From the NCBI RefSeq assembly GCF_902506425.1, contig NZ_LR732469.1:1243001-1307000 (forward strand): DNA of 64,000 nucleotides, given 5' to 3'. This document shows, in pieces, positions 37,855 through 45,792 of the stretch. Under the pieces are notes generated by a model that worked only from the letters and a program-made list of their open reading frames with translations, did not search any database and was not told the DNA's origin. The translations under genes and the position numbers were made by a program. This DNA comes from Novosphingobium sp. 9U (lineage in GTDB: Bacteria; Pseudomonadota; Alphaproteobacteria; Sphingomonadales; Sphingomonadaceae). Position 1 is the first letter of the stretch, and the number at the start of each line of letters is the position of its first letter.

Positions 37855-38622
37855 GGCCTTGGCCGCGCGCCAGTAGCTCTCTTGTTCCTCGAGGGTAAGC
37901 GCGGCGAACTCGCGCCCGTCCTTTTGCGACAGGGTCTCCATGGCGCGGAAGCGACGCTCGAACTTCGCATTGCCGGCGCGCAAGGCATCTTCGGGCGCAA
38001 TGCCTTGCGACCGCAGGTAGTTCACCACCGAGAACAGCAGATCGCCGGCTTCCATCGTGCGCTCAGCGTCACTTTCGGCGGCGGCGAGTTCATCCAGTTC
38101 CTCAAGTATCTTCGCCTTGGGACCTTCAGCGTCCGGCCAGTCGAACCCCACGCGAGCAGCACGCTTCTGAAGCTTTTCGGCACGCATGAGCGCCGGCAAG
38201 GCAAGCGCCACGCCGTCAAGCGCGCTGGTCGCACCCTTGGCGCTGCGTTCGGCATGCTTGATGGTCTCCCATCGCTGCGTCTGCGCGGTGGCAGACATAT
38301 CATCGCCAAAGATGTGTGGATGACGCGCTTCGAGCTTGTCGGCGATCGCAGCCGCAACATCGGCAAATGCGAAGTGTCCGGCCTCTTCGGCCATGCGCGC
38401 GTGGAACACCACCTGCAGCAGAAGATCGCCAAGTTCCTCGCGCAAGTCGACCATGTCCGCGCGCGCGATCGCGTCAGCGACTTCGTAAGCTTCCTCGATC
38501 GTGTACGGCACGATGGTCTCGTACGTCTGGTCACGATCCCACTCGCATCCGTTCGCCGGATCGCGCAGGCGCGCCATGATCGTGAGGAGCCGACCGACTT
38601 GAGTTGATGTCGCTTCGTTCAT
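37831..38622 (-). CDS. mazG: Nucleoside triphosphate pyrophosphohydrolase MazG
   Basis: The 263-residue enzyme hydrolyses (d)NTPs to monophosphate and pyrophosphate, clearing aberrant nucleotides. It has the two-domain MazG form: LRDPANGCEWDRDQT, then the metal-binding EEAYEVADAI and EELGDLLLQVVFHARMAEE; a weaker second repeat follows (EELDELAAAE, EAGDLLFSVVNYL). It starts at ATG 38622, just after an A+T-rich palindrome at 38632-38645. It follows the long minus-strand cluster after a 61-base gap. Confidence 0.95.
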   Translation of the reverse strand: MNEATSTQVGRLLTIMARLRDPANGCEWDRDQTYETIVPYTIEEAYEVADAIARADMVDLREELGDLLLQVVFHARMAEEAGHFAFADVAAAIADKLEARHPHIFGDDMSATAQTQRWETIKHAERSAKGATSALDGVALALPALMRAEKLQKRAARVGFDWPDAEGPKAKILEELDELAAAESDAERTMEAGDLLFSVVNYLRSQGIAPEDALRAGNAKFERRFRAMETLSQKDGREFAALTLEEQESYWRAAKASERGEAS

Positions 38623-38631
38623 GCCAGAATG

Positions 38632-38645
38632 ATAATATGTATTAT
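38632..38645 (-). promoter_or_regulatory. A+T-rich palindrome at the mazG promoter
   Basis: ATAATA-TG-TATTAT is a perfect inverted repeat 10 bases before the mazG ATG, inside an A+T-rich patch (38628-38654) unlike the surrounding DNA. It may be a -10 region or an operator. Confidence 0.4.
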
Positions 38646-38683
38646 GTTAAATAACGGAGCTCGCAAAGTTCGCCTTACAAGGC

Positions 38684-38866
38684 TCATCGACCAACCTCCA
38701 CGCCAAGCCCCTGGATGGCCACCACCACGACGACGATGATCGCGAGCCATGCCAGCGCCATCTTCGCGAGCTGCGCTGTTGGCAGCCTGCGCGCGGACAA
38801 GCCGCGCCATGCTAGGATCAGCGCCATGGCGATCGCAGCCAGGCTCGCGATCGTGGCGCTGGTCAC
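38684..38866 (-). CDS. Small two-helix membrane protein
   Basis: The 60-residue product starts at GTG 38866, overlapping the metallo-hydrolase stop by 4 bases. It consists of two hydrophobic helices (about 5-20 and 36-55) joined by a basic loop (RGLSARRLPTAQLAK). I do not recognise a family. The overlap suggests translational coupling with the upstream gene. Confidence 0.6.
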   Translation of the reverse strand: MTSATIASLAAIAMALILAWRGLSARRLPTAQLAKMALAWLAIIVVVVVAIQGLGVEVGR

Positions 38867-39642
38867 GCGGTGACTTCCAGGCCGTCATACCCCACGACCA
38901 CGTGCGCCGGGATCTCGGCACTGAGCGTCGCGTAATCCATGCTCTTGTCCAGATGCGTAAGCACGGCACGATCGACGTTAGCTGCGTCGGCCAGTTCGAT
39001 CGCCATGCCAAGGTGCGCATGGGTTGGATGCGGCTCCCGCCTGAGGCAGTCCACAACCAGCACGTCGCAGCCATCCAGCAGATCGATCATTTCGCCCGTG
39101 ATCTCACTGAAATCAGTGGCATAGCCGATGGACTTGCCATCAGCGTCGAACCGGTATGCCGTCGATTGCGCCGGTCCGTGTGGCATCTGGCAGGTGGTGA
39201 CGCGAAAACCCTCGCAAATTCGCAAAGTTTGCAGGTCATCCAGCGAGACGATCGTCGGGTACCCGAACTGCCCGGCAAAGACATAGCCGAACCGCTGGCG
39301 AAGGCGTCGCACGGTCTCCGACGCAGCGTAGCCCGGGATCGGCCCGCCGCGGCCGTAGCGAAGCGGCCGCAGATCATCGATGCCATGGCAGTGATCCGCG
39401 TGGTCGTGAGTCCAGAATATGGCGTCCAGGCGCGTGATGTTGCGCTCGATCAATTGGCTGCGCAGATCGGGCGAGGTATCGACCAGCAGCCGCTTGCCCG
39501 CCTGGCTCTCGACCACGATCGACACGCGCGAGCGGCGATTGCGAGGCTCGGCCGGATCGCACAGTCCCCAATCGATGCCTTCGTCGCCGCCCAGGCGCGG
39601 AACGCCGGTAGATGTGCCGCTGCCTAGAAGCGTGACCTTCAC
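38863..39642 (-). CDS. MBL-fold metal-dependent hydrolase (PhnP-like)
   Basis: The 259-residue protein has the metallo-beta-lactamase metal motif THDHADHCHG and later His and Asp ligands (CQMPHG, YATDFSE, THLD). It opens with the PhnP-like turn LGSGTSTGVPRLG, including a short insertion (CDPAEPRNRRSR) with one Cys. Members are phosphodiesterases or related hydrolases; the substrate is not known. The start is GTG 39642, overlapping tatD by 4 bases. Confidence 0.85.
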   Translation of the reverse strand: MKVTLLGSGTSTGVPRLGGDEGIDWGLCDPAEPRNRRSRVSIVVESQAGKRLLVDTSPDLRSQLIERNITRLDAIFWTHDHADHCHGIDDLRPLRYGRGGPIPGYAASETVRRLRQRFGYVFAGQFGYPTIVSLDDLQTLRICEGFRVTTCQMPHGPAQSTAYRFDADGKSIGYATDFSEITGEMIDLLDGCDVLVVDCLRREPHPTHAHLGMAIELADAANVDRAVLTHLDKSMDYATLSAEIPAHVVVGYDGLEVTA

Positions 39643-40415
39643 GCCGCAGCCTTGCTGAACAGCTTGAAGAAGTTGCGCGTGGTGGCTTCGGCTAGCGCCG
39701 CCGGTTCTACACCCCGAAGCCGCGCCACGAAGCCCGCCGTGTCAGCCGTGAACGCGGGTTCGCAGGTGCGGCCGCGATGCGGCACCGGCGCCAGGAACGG
39801 CGCGTCGGTTTCGACCAGGATGCGGTCCTCAGGGACTTGGGCTGCGAACGCCTGCAAGTCCTTGGCGTTCTTGAAGGTCACGATGCCCGAAAGCGAGATC
39901 GTCAGCCCCTGCTCCAGCATGCGCCGGCCGAACTCAGCAGAGGCGGTGAAGCAGTGGATCAGCGCCGGGAAGGCGCCCTGCTCCATCTCATCCGCGATGA
40001 TCCGGGCGGTGTCTTCCTCCGCATCGCGGGTATGGATGATGATCGGTAGTCCGGTCTGGCGCGCGACGCGGATGTGGGTGCGGAAAAGGTCCTGCTGCAC
40101 CTGACGGTCCGACTTGTCGTAATAGTAATCAAGGCCGGTTTCGCCGATGCCGATGACCTTGGGGTGTTGAGCGGCTTCGAGCAGCGCCGCTTCACCGAGA
40201 TCCGCGTGGGCGTCCGCTTCGTGCGGATGGATGCCGACACAGGCCCAGACGTCGGGCTCGCGCTCTGCCGTCTCGACGACCGCCTGCCACTCGCGCTGGC
40301 GTGTCGATATGTTGAGGAAGCCGCCGATGCCGGCCGCTCTCGCCCGGGCAAGTACGCCTTCGCGATCCTCGATCAGGCCCTCGTACTCGAGGTGACAATG
40401 GCTATCGATGAGCAT
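39639..40415 (-). CDS. TatD-family metal-dependent hydrolase
   Basis: The 258-residue TIM-barrel enzyme has the family metal ligands: HCHL at the N-terminus, GIGETGLDYYYD, HTRDAEED, IHCFTASAEFG and ETDAPFLAP. TatD proteins are DNases or DNA-repair exonucleases. Immediate linkage after metG and near holB/tmk is common in bacteria. Its ATG overlaps the metG stop (TGATG). Confidence 0.93.
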   Translation of the reverse strand: MLIDSHCHLEYEGLIEDREGVLARARAAGIGGFLNISTRQREWQAVVETAEREPDVWACVGIHPHEADAHADLGEAALLEAAQHPKVIGIGETGLDYYYDKSDRQVQQDLFRTHIRVARQTGLPIIIHTRDAEEDTARIIADEMEQGAFPALIHCFTASAEFGRRMLEQGLTISLSGIVTFKNAKDLQAFAAQVPEDRILVETDAPFLAPVPHRGRTCEPAFTADTAGFVARLRGVEPAALAEATTRNFFKLFSKAAA

Positions 40416-41983
40416 CAGGAGCTGACCGCCTCGCCAACCTCTAGCATTTCGAGGCGCGGGAAGACACCGACAGGCTGAGCGATCCGGAACCCATCCTGCA
40501 CGAGTGTCTCTAGCCAGGCGCTATCCGACAGCGCCGCATAGTCGCGCGCGTCGCCCAAGACTCCCATCTGGTCGAGCAGCTTGTCGATCGCTTGGGGCAC
40601 GACAGGACGCACGGCAATGGCAAGGCTGCGCACGCAGCGCAGCAGGGTCATCAAGACCGCCTCCATCCGGGCAGGATCGGTCTTGCGCAAGGTCCAGGGC
40701 GCCTGTTCATCAACGTACTGATTGCACGCGAAAACCGCGCGCATCCATGCTTCGAGGCCATCGCTGAAATCGAGATCGAGGAAGGCTCGGCGAAGGCCGG
40801 TAATCCCCAGCGCCACCGCATCGCCCAGAGCTACATCCGCTTCCGTAAGCTCGTGCCCGGTGCGCAGTTCACCGCCCATGTTCTTGAAGATCATCGACAA
40901 TGTGCGCTGGGCCAGGTTGCCGAAGCTGTTCGCCAACTCGGCATTAGCGCGCGTCACGATCGCCTCGGGCGAGTAGCTGCCGTCCTGCCCGAAGGCCACT
41001 TCACGCAGCAGGAAGTAGCGCAAGGTGTCGACGCCGAACTCGTCCGCGAGCGCCAGTGGATCGGTGACATTGCCGAGCGACTTGCTCTCCTTCTGCCCGC
41101 GGTTGAGCAGGAAGCCATGCCCAAAGACCTGCTTGGGCAAGGGCAGGCCAGCGCTCATCAGGAAGGCCGGCCAGTAGACCGTGTGGAAGCGGACGATGTC
41201 CTTGCCGATCAGGTGCATGTCGGCGGGCCACCACTTGGCGACGTCGCCGCCCTCCTCCGGGAAGCCGAGGCCAGTCAGGTAGTTGGTCAGCGCATCGACC
41301 CACACGTACATGACATGGCCATCGCTGCCGGGCACCGGAACGCCCCAGTCGAAGCTCGTGCGCGAGACGGACAGGTCCCGTAGGCCCCCTTCGACGAAGC
41401 GCATGACTTCGTTGCGGCGGCTCTCGGGGCGGATGAACTCGCTGGTGCGGTAGAGCTCCAGCAGCGGCTCCTGGTAGCGCGAGAGGCGGAAGAACCAGCT
41501 CTCCTCAACCGTCCACTCGACGGGCGTGCCCTGCGGCGAGAGCTTCTCGCCGCCCTCACCCGCGACCAGTTCGCTCTCGTCGTAGTAGGCTTCGTCGCGG
41601 ACCGAGTACCAGCCTTCGTAACGGTCAAGGTACAAGTCGCCGGCCGCCTCCATGCGCCGCCACAGCTCCTGCGTGGCGGCATGGTGGCGGGGCTCGGTGG
41701 TGCGGATGAACACGTCATAGTCGATGTTCAAGGTATCGCACATATCCTTGAAATGGCCGGACATCTCGGTCGCGAGTTCGGCCGGGGTCACGCCCAGCTC
41801 CCGTGCCTTCTGCGCCATCTTCAGGCCGTGCTCATCCGTGCCAGTCTGGAACCGCACGTCGAAGCCCTCGGCTTTGCGATGGCGCGCGATAACGTCGGCG
41901 GCGATCGCCTCGTACGCGTGGCCGATGTGCGGTCGCCCATTCGGGTAGCTGATGGCGGTGGTGATGTAATAGGGCTCGGCCAT
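40415..41983 (-). CDS. metG: Methionyl-tRNA synthetase
   Basis: The 522-residue class I synthetase charges tRNA-Met. The HIGH motif is intact (PNGRPHIGHAYEA). The family's KMSKS loop reads KESKS (residues 298-302, bases 41078-41092) with Glu in place of Met; the two catalytic Lys are kept. The anticodon-binding helices follow (FACNQYVDEQAPWTL). There is no C-terminal EMAP-like dimer domain, as usual for the short form. It overlaps tatD by 1 base and lies 26 bases after holB. Confidence 0.95.
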   Translation of the reverse strand: MAEPYYITTAISYPNGRPHIGHAYEAIAADVIARHRKAEGFDVRFQTGTDEHGLKMAQKARELGVTPAELATEMSGHFKDMCDTLNIDYDVFIRTTEPRHHAATQELWRRMEAAGDLYLDRYEGWYSVRDEAYYDESELVAGEGGEKLSPQGTPVEWTVEESWFFRLSRYQEPLLELYRTSEFIRPESRRNEVMRFVEGGLRDLSVSRTSFDWGVPVPGSDGHVMYVWVDALTNYLTGLGFPEEGGDVAKWWPADMHLIGKDIVRFHTVYWPAFLMSAGLPLPKQVFGHGFLLNRGQKESKSLGNVTDPLALADEFGVDTLRYFLLREVAFGQDGSYSPEAIVTRANAELANSFGNLAQRTLSMIFKNMGGELRTGHELTEADVALGDAVALGITGLRRAFLDLDFSDGLEAWMRAVFACNQYVDEQAPWTLRKTDPARMEAVLMTLLRCVRSLAIAVRPVVPQAIDKLLDQMGVLGDARDYAALSDSAWLETLVQDGFRIAQPVGVFPRLEMLEVGEAVSS

Positions 41984-42009
41984 GCGGCGTCGCGGCTTTC
42001 TCTGGCGTG

Positions 42010-42987
42010 TCAGTTCGGGCGAGCCGCATCTCTAGGCATCGCAGCCGAGGCCAGCAAGCCGCCAATCTCCAATATGAGAAGCCCGGCATCGAAATTGTAG
42101 GTCGGCGCCTGCGCGGCCAACCGCGTGAGCGCAACGTGCGCCTCGATCAAGGCGGCCTGGCGTCGCGGCGGGGCCTGCGGAAGTTCGCCCGCCAGCGCGG
42201 CGCGTGCGAGTTCTAAAATGGCGAGTTGGCGGTCTCGCGGAGGGCGCGCGCCGAGCGCCTCGGCCAGCGCACCGCGCAAGCGGAAGTGGGGATCGCCCTC
42301 TGCCAGGATCCGCCGCATCAAGCCGTGGATCTGGGCCAGGCCGTGCTCGGCAAAGGCGAGCGCCACGCCCGGTGAACCATAGGCCGCTCCGATGGCGGCA
42401 TCGCGGAGGGCCGCATCGGCATCGGGAACGTCGCGGCGAATCACGGCATCGAGGTCATGCGCCGACAAGGAGGCGAAGCGCAACACGCGGCAGCGCGAGC
42501 GGATCGTCGGCAGCAAGCGTCCGGGCTGGTGCGTGACGAGGAGGAAGAACGTGCCGGCCGGCGGCTCTTCCAGCACCTTGAGCAGCGCGTTGACGGCGCC
42601 CTTCTCCATGTCATCGGCCGGGTCGATGACGATGGCGCGGCGGCTGCCCATGGTCGGCTTGGTCGACAAGCGGCGGATCATGCCGCGGATCTGGTCGACG
42701 GTGATGTTGCGCTTCGTCTGGTATGGCTTGCCGTCGGCCCTCTTCTTGGCTTCATCGTCGTTCGCCGGAAGATGGCTCAGCAGGTGGATGTCCGGGTGCG
42801 TGGCCGGATCGGGCAGGCTGGTGCCCGGCTCGCGCACCAGTTCGGCCGCGGCTGCGAGCGCGAACTTGCCTTTGCCCAGCCCTTTGGCGCCCGCGAGCAG
42901 CCAGCCGTGGTGCATGCGCTCCGAATCGACGGCATCCATCCATTCGCGCCAGGCGGCTTCCTGACCGATGAACTCCGATGCGTTCAC
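42010..42987 (-). CDS. holB: DNA polymerase III subunit delta-prime
   Basis: The 325-residue AAA+ protein is part of the clamp loader. The Walker A-like LLAGAKGLGKGKFALAAA is followed by the sensor-like VIDPADDMEKGAVNALLKVLEEPP stretch (positions about 122-145), typical of delta-prime. The zinc-binding Cys cluster of gamma proteobacterial HolB is not evident. GTG start at 42987 overlaps the tmk stop by 4 bases. Replication function fits with tmk next to it. Confidence 0.92.
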   Translation of the reverse strand: MNASEFIGQEAAWREWMDAVDSERMHHGWLLAGAKGLGKGKFALAAAAELVREPGTSLPDPATHPDIHLLSHLPANDDEAKKRADGKPYQTKRNITVDQIRGMIRRLSTKPTMGSRRAIVIDPADDMEKGAVNALLKVLEEPPAGTFFLLVTHQPGRLLPTIRSRCRVLRFASLSAHDLDAVIRRDVPDADAALRDAAIGAAYGSPGVALAFAEHGLAQIHGLMRRILAEGDPHFRLRGALAEALGARPPRDRQLAILELARAALAGELPQAPPRRQAALIEAHVALTRLAAQAPTYNFDAGLLILEIGGLLASAAMPRDAARPN

Positions 42988-43622
42988 AACAGCGGCTCGA
43001 TAGCGCGCAGGACCTGAGCGTGAACGGCCTCAGCGTCGCCATCGCCATCGATCACGGCAAAGCGTGTGGGTTCTTGCGCGGCGAAACGCGCGAAGGCGTC
43101 GGCAACGCGGGAGTGGTAGGTCGCCGGTCGCGAGCCGATCGCATCGCTGCGGCCCAGGTCGCGGCGCTGCAGGCGTTGCTCGGCCACTACGGGCGAGACG
43201 GTGACCAGCACCGTCAAGTCAGGCAGCAGCCCGTCGCTGCCGATCTGGTGAAGCGTCCGGATCGCCTGGTCATCCAGCCCCCCTCCGCCACCTTGGTAAG
43301 CGCGGCTGGAGTCGAGGAACCGGTCGCAGATCACCCATTTGCCTTGCGCGAGTGTGGGCCGGATCAGCCGCTCGACATGGTCGGAGCGGGCCGCAGCGAA
43401 CAGCAGCGCCTCGGCACGCGGGTTCCAGCCTTGCCCTTCGTGCGCGGCGCTGGCGTCTAGCACCAGGCTGCGGATCGCTTCGGCGCCCGGCGTGCCGCCA
43501 GGCTCTCGGGTCAGGACTGCGCCGATCCCTTGCGCTGCCAAAGCGTCGGCGAGCAGGCGCGCCTGGGTGGACTTGCCGGCCCCTTCCCCGCCTTCGAGCG
43601 CGATGAACCGCCCGGGACTCAT
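42984..43622 (-). CDS. tmk: Thymidylate kinase
   Basis: The 212-residue kinase makes dTDP from dTMP. The P-loop is GGEGAGKST, the DRF motif is in ICDRFLDSSRAYQGGG, and a LID segment RDLGRSDAIGSR follows. ATG 43622 begins MSPGRFIALEG and overlaps the stop of the carboxypeptidase gene by 4 bases. The reading frame stays open further upstream, but the family start is here. Confidence 0.95.
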   Translation of the reverse strand: MSPGRFIALEGGEGAGKSTQARLLADALAAQGIGAVLTREPGGTPGAEAIRSLVLDASAAHEGQGWNPRAEALLFAAARSDHVERLIRPTLAQGKWVICDRFLDSSRAYQGGGGGLDDQAIRTLHQIGSDGLLPDLTVLVTVSPVVAEQRLQRRDLGRSDAIGSRPATYHSRVADAFARFAAQEPTRFAVIDGDGDAEAVHAQVLRAIEPLL

Positions 43623-44785
43623 CCGAAAAGGTTCATCAGACCATTGCGCATGCGCGCCAGCACGCCGGCGACGCGCACCTCCTGCGCCGCATAGAGCGGG
43701 ATGCGCGAGGATTCGACGCCATCCACTTGCACCTCCAGATCCGCCACGCGCTCGCCCTTGGCGATCGGTGCCACGAGTGGTCCATGGTAGTGCAATTTCA
43801 TGCGCACGTGCGAGCGCGAAGCGACCGGCACTGTCGCATAGAGCGCGCGGTTGGCCACGAGTGGAACCGACATGGCCGAACCGTCCTGCACCCGCGCGTG
43901 CGCCACCGTCGCCCCTTGCGCGAACAGGGGATAGGCACGCCACTGGCGGAAGCCCCACTCCAGCAGCGCCTTGGCCGCCTTATCGCGATCGAAGTGCGTG
44001 CGTGCTCCGGCGAGCACCATGACGAGGCGCCGCCCGTCGCGCACGGCAGAGCCCAGGAAGTTGTAGCCCGCCTCGCGCGTGTAGCCGGTCTTGATGCCGT
44101 CCGCGCCGGGGATCACGCCGACTGTCGGATCATGGCTGCGCATCGCCACGTCCTGGTAGCGGTAGGTCTTCTGGCCGGAGAAATGCTTGTAGAGCTGCGG
44201 ATAGCGCATCGTCATCGCATCGGCGAGGCGCACCAGATCGCGGGCGCTGACGAAGGTCTGCCCGTCATCCATCCAGCCGTTAGGCGTGTTGTAGTGGCTG
44301 TGCGTCATGCCGAGCCGCCGCGCGGCATCGTTCATCATCAGCGCCCAAGTGTCGACCGTGCCCGCATAGCCCTGGGCCAGCACCATCGCCGCATCGTTGG
44401 CCGAGGCGGTCATCAACCCGTGCAGCAGCCCATCCGTGGTGACCACCTGGTTGGGCTTCAGGTACATCGTCGTACCCTTGGCGAACCAGTCGCGCGAGAT
44501 CTCGGGGGGTACCACGAACTGGCGCTCGAGTGAAAGGCGGCCGGCGCCGATCTCCTCGAATGCGACATAGGCCGACATGACCTTGGTCACCGACGCCGGC
44601 AGGAAACTGACGTCTGCACGCCGGGACACCAGCACTTCGCCTGAGCCCAAGTCTACCAGCATGCCGACAGGCACGGTCGAGACTTCGGGCGGCACCGGCG
44701 GATTGGCAGCGGAAGCGCCGGCCGGAACCGCCAGCGCGAGAAGGAACGTCAACAACCGCTTCAAGACCCGCGAACTCCTGGTCAC
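43619..44785 (-). CDS. D-alanyl-D-alanine carboxypeptidase (PBP5/6 type)
   Basis: The 388-residue periplasmic protein trims the terminal D-Ala of peptidoglycan stem peptides. It has a signal peptide (about 1-26). All three active-site motifs are present: SxxK in PASVTKVM, SxN in TASAND and KTG in GIKTGYT. The C-terminal beta-rich domain (about 280-370) and amphipathic helix (LARMRNGLMNLFG) anchor it to the inner membrane. GTG start 44785. It is co-directional with rlpA, 44 bases downstream. Confidence 0.94.
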   Translation of the reverse strand: MTRSSRVLKRLLTFLLALAVPAGASAANPPVPPEVSTVPVGMLVDLGSGEVLVSRRADVSFLPASVTKVMSAYVAFEEIGAGRLSLERQFVVPPEISRDWFAKGTTMYLKPNQVVTTDGLLHGLMTASANDAAMVLAQGYAGTVDTWALMMNDAARRLGMTHSHYNTPNGWMDDGQTFVSARDLVRLADAMTMRYPQLYKHFSGQKTYRYQDVAMRSHDPTVGVIPGADGIKTGYTREAGYNFLGSAVRDGRRLVMVLAGARTHFDRDKAAKALLEWGFRQWRAYPLFAQGATVAHARVQDGSAMSVPLVANRALYATVPVASRSHVRMKLHYHGPLVAPIAKGERVADLEVQVDGVESSRIPLYAAQEVRVAGVLARMRNGLMNLFG

Positions 44786-44829
44786 CGCTCCACCTGCGGT
44801 GCATCCAGCGTACTACGGCTCAGGCGACC

Positions 44830-45792
44830 TCAGTCCGCGCGCTGGATTCGCGCATCCCTATAGCCCGCAGCCTTGGCCTTCTCCAGCGCCGGAGCGGCTT
44901 CTCCACTGCCGGCGAAAGGTCCGAGACGGACGCGCCAGAGACGACCCGAAGCGCTGACCTCGCCCCCGAGCTGCGCGGCCACCTTGCGGGCACGTTCCGC
45001 GGTGGAGAAGGCGGCCACCTGGACGACGTGAGAACCGCGCGCGGCAGACTTCTTGAGTGCTGCAGCCGGAGCGGTTTGCGTCGGAGCAGGTGCGGGCTTC
45101 GGTTCCGGCTTGGCGACCTTGCGCACAGGCGTCGGAGCGGCCGGGCTGGGCTTGGGCGACGGCGCCGGAGCCGACGGCGAGTTGGGCTTAGCCGGTTCGG
45201 CAGCGGCAAGGCTCGACGGCATCTTGGGCGGCACGGATGGGGGCGGCATTAGCGGCGATTGCTCGGCCAGCTTGCGGCGCAGGACCTTCAGCAGCGAGTC
45301 TGGAGTGTCCATCCGCAGCGGCGCCGTGCCTCCGGTACGAAGCGCGGCCCGCTCGACCTCAGGCGGATTGACCCGCCGCACGCGCACCGACGAACGAGCG
45401 CCCGGCGCCAGGCCGAGCTGCGTCGCCGCCTCGGGCGAGAGGGAGACCAGCACATCGTTCACCATCGGCCCGCGTGCGACCAGCCGCACCAGGATCGTGC
45501 GACCACTGTCGAGCGAGGTGACCTCGGCATAGCTGGGCAGCGGCAGCGTCTTGTGCGCGCCGGAGATGCCGGTGAGGCCATCGGCGCTGACAGTCGCCAC
45601 GCCTACGGCGTCGTAGTTGAGCTGGTCGGTCGGGGTCCAGGTGGTGCTGCCGATCGTGAACGGCTCGCCGACGGTGACCGGGTAGTCCGCCGCAGGGCCG
45701 CTCGGGGCTGCCGGAGCGGCATGCACGCCCCCTACCCCGCCGAGGAACAGCAACGCCGCAAGCGGCAGGGCATGGTTAACGGGCAATCTCAT
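44830..45792 (-). CDS. rlpA: RlpA-like protein with SPOR domain, conserved Asp missing
   Basis: The 320-residue secreted protein has a signal peptide (1-25), a DPBB barrel (about 60-145), a long Pro/Ala/Lys linker and a C-terminal SPOR domain (about 243-315) that binds denuded septal glycan. RlpA is a lytic transglycosylase in other bacteria. The conserved His is present (GAHKTLPLPS), but the usual NDRGP is VARGP, so the Asp needed for activity is Ala, and the later IDLS is VSLS. It may be non-catalytic. It overlaps the mltB-like gene by 17 bases. Confidence 0.85.
   Translation of the reverse strand: MRLPVNHALPLAALLFLGGVGGVHAAPAAPSGPAADYPVTVGEPFTIGSTTWTPTDQLNYDAVGVATVSADGLTGISGAHKTLPLPSYAEVTSLDSGRTILVRLVARGPMVNDVLVSLSPEAATQLGLAPGARSSVRVRRVNPPEVERAALRTGGTAPLRMDTPDSLLKVLRRKLAEQSPLMPPPSVPPKMPSSLAAAEPAKPNSPSAPAPSPKPSPAAPTPVRKVAKPEPKPAPAPTQTAPAAALKKSAARGSHVVQVAAFSTAERARKVAAQLGGEVSASGRLWRVRLGPFAGSGEAAPALEKAKAAGYRDARIQRAD

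Noticed and set aside
42984..43958. Longer tmk product extending 112 codons upstream
   Set aside because: The extension overlaps the carboxypeptidase gene out of frame and is not like any kinase; the P-loop is at the expected distance from ATG 43622.
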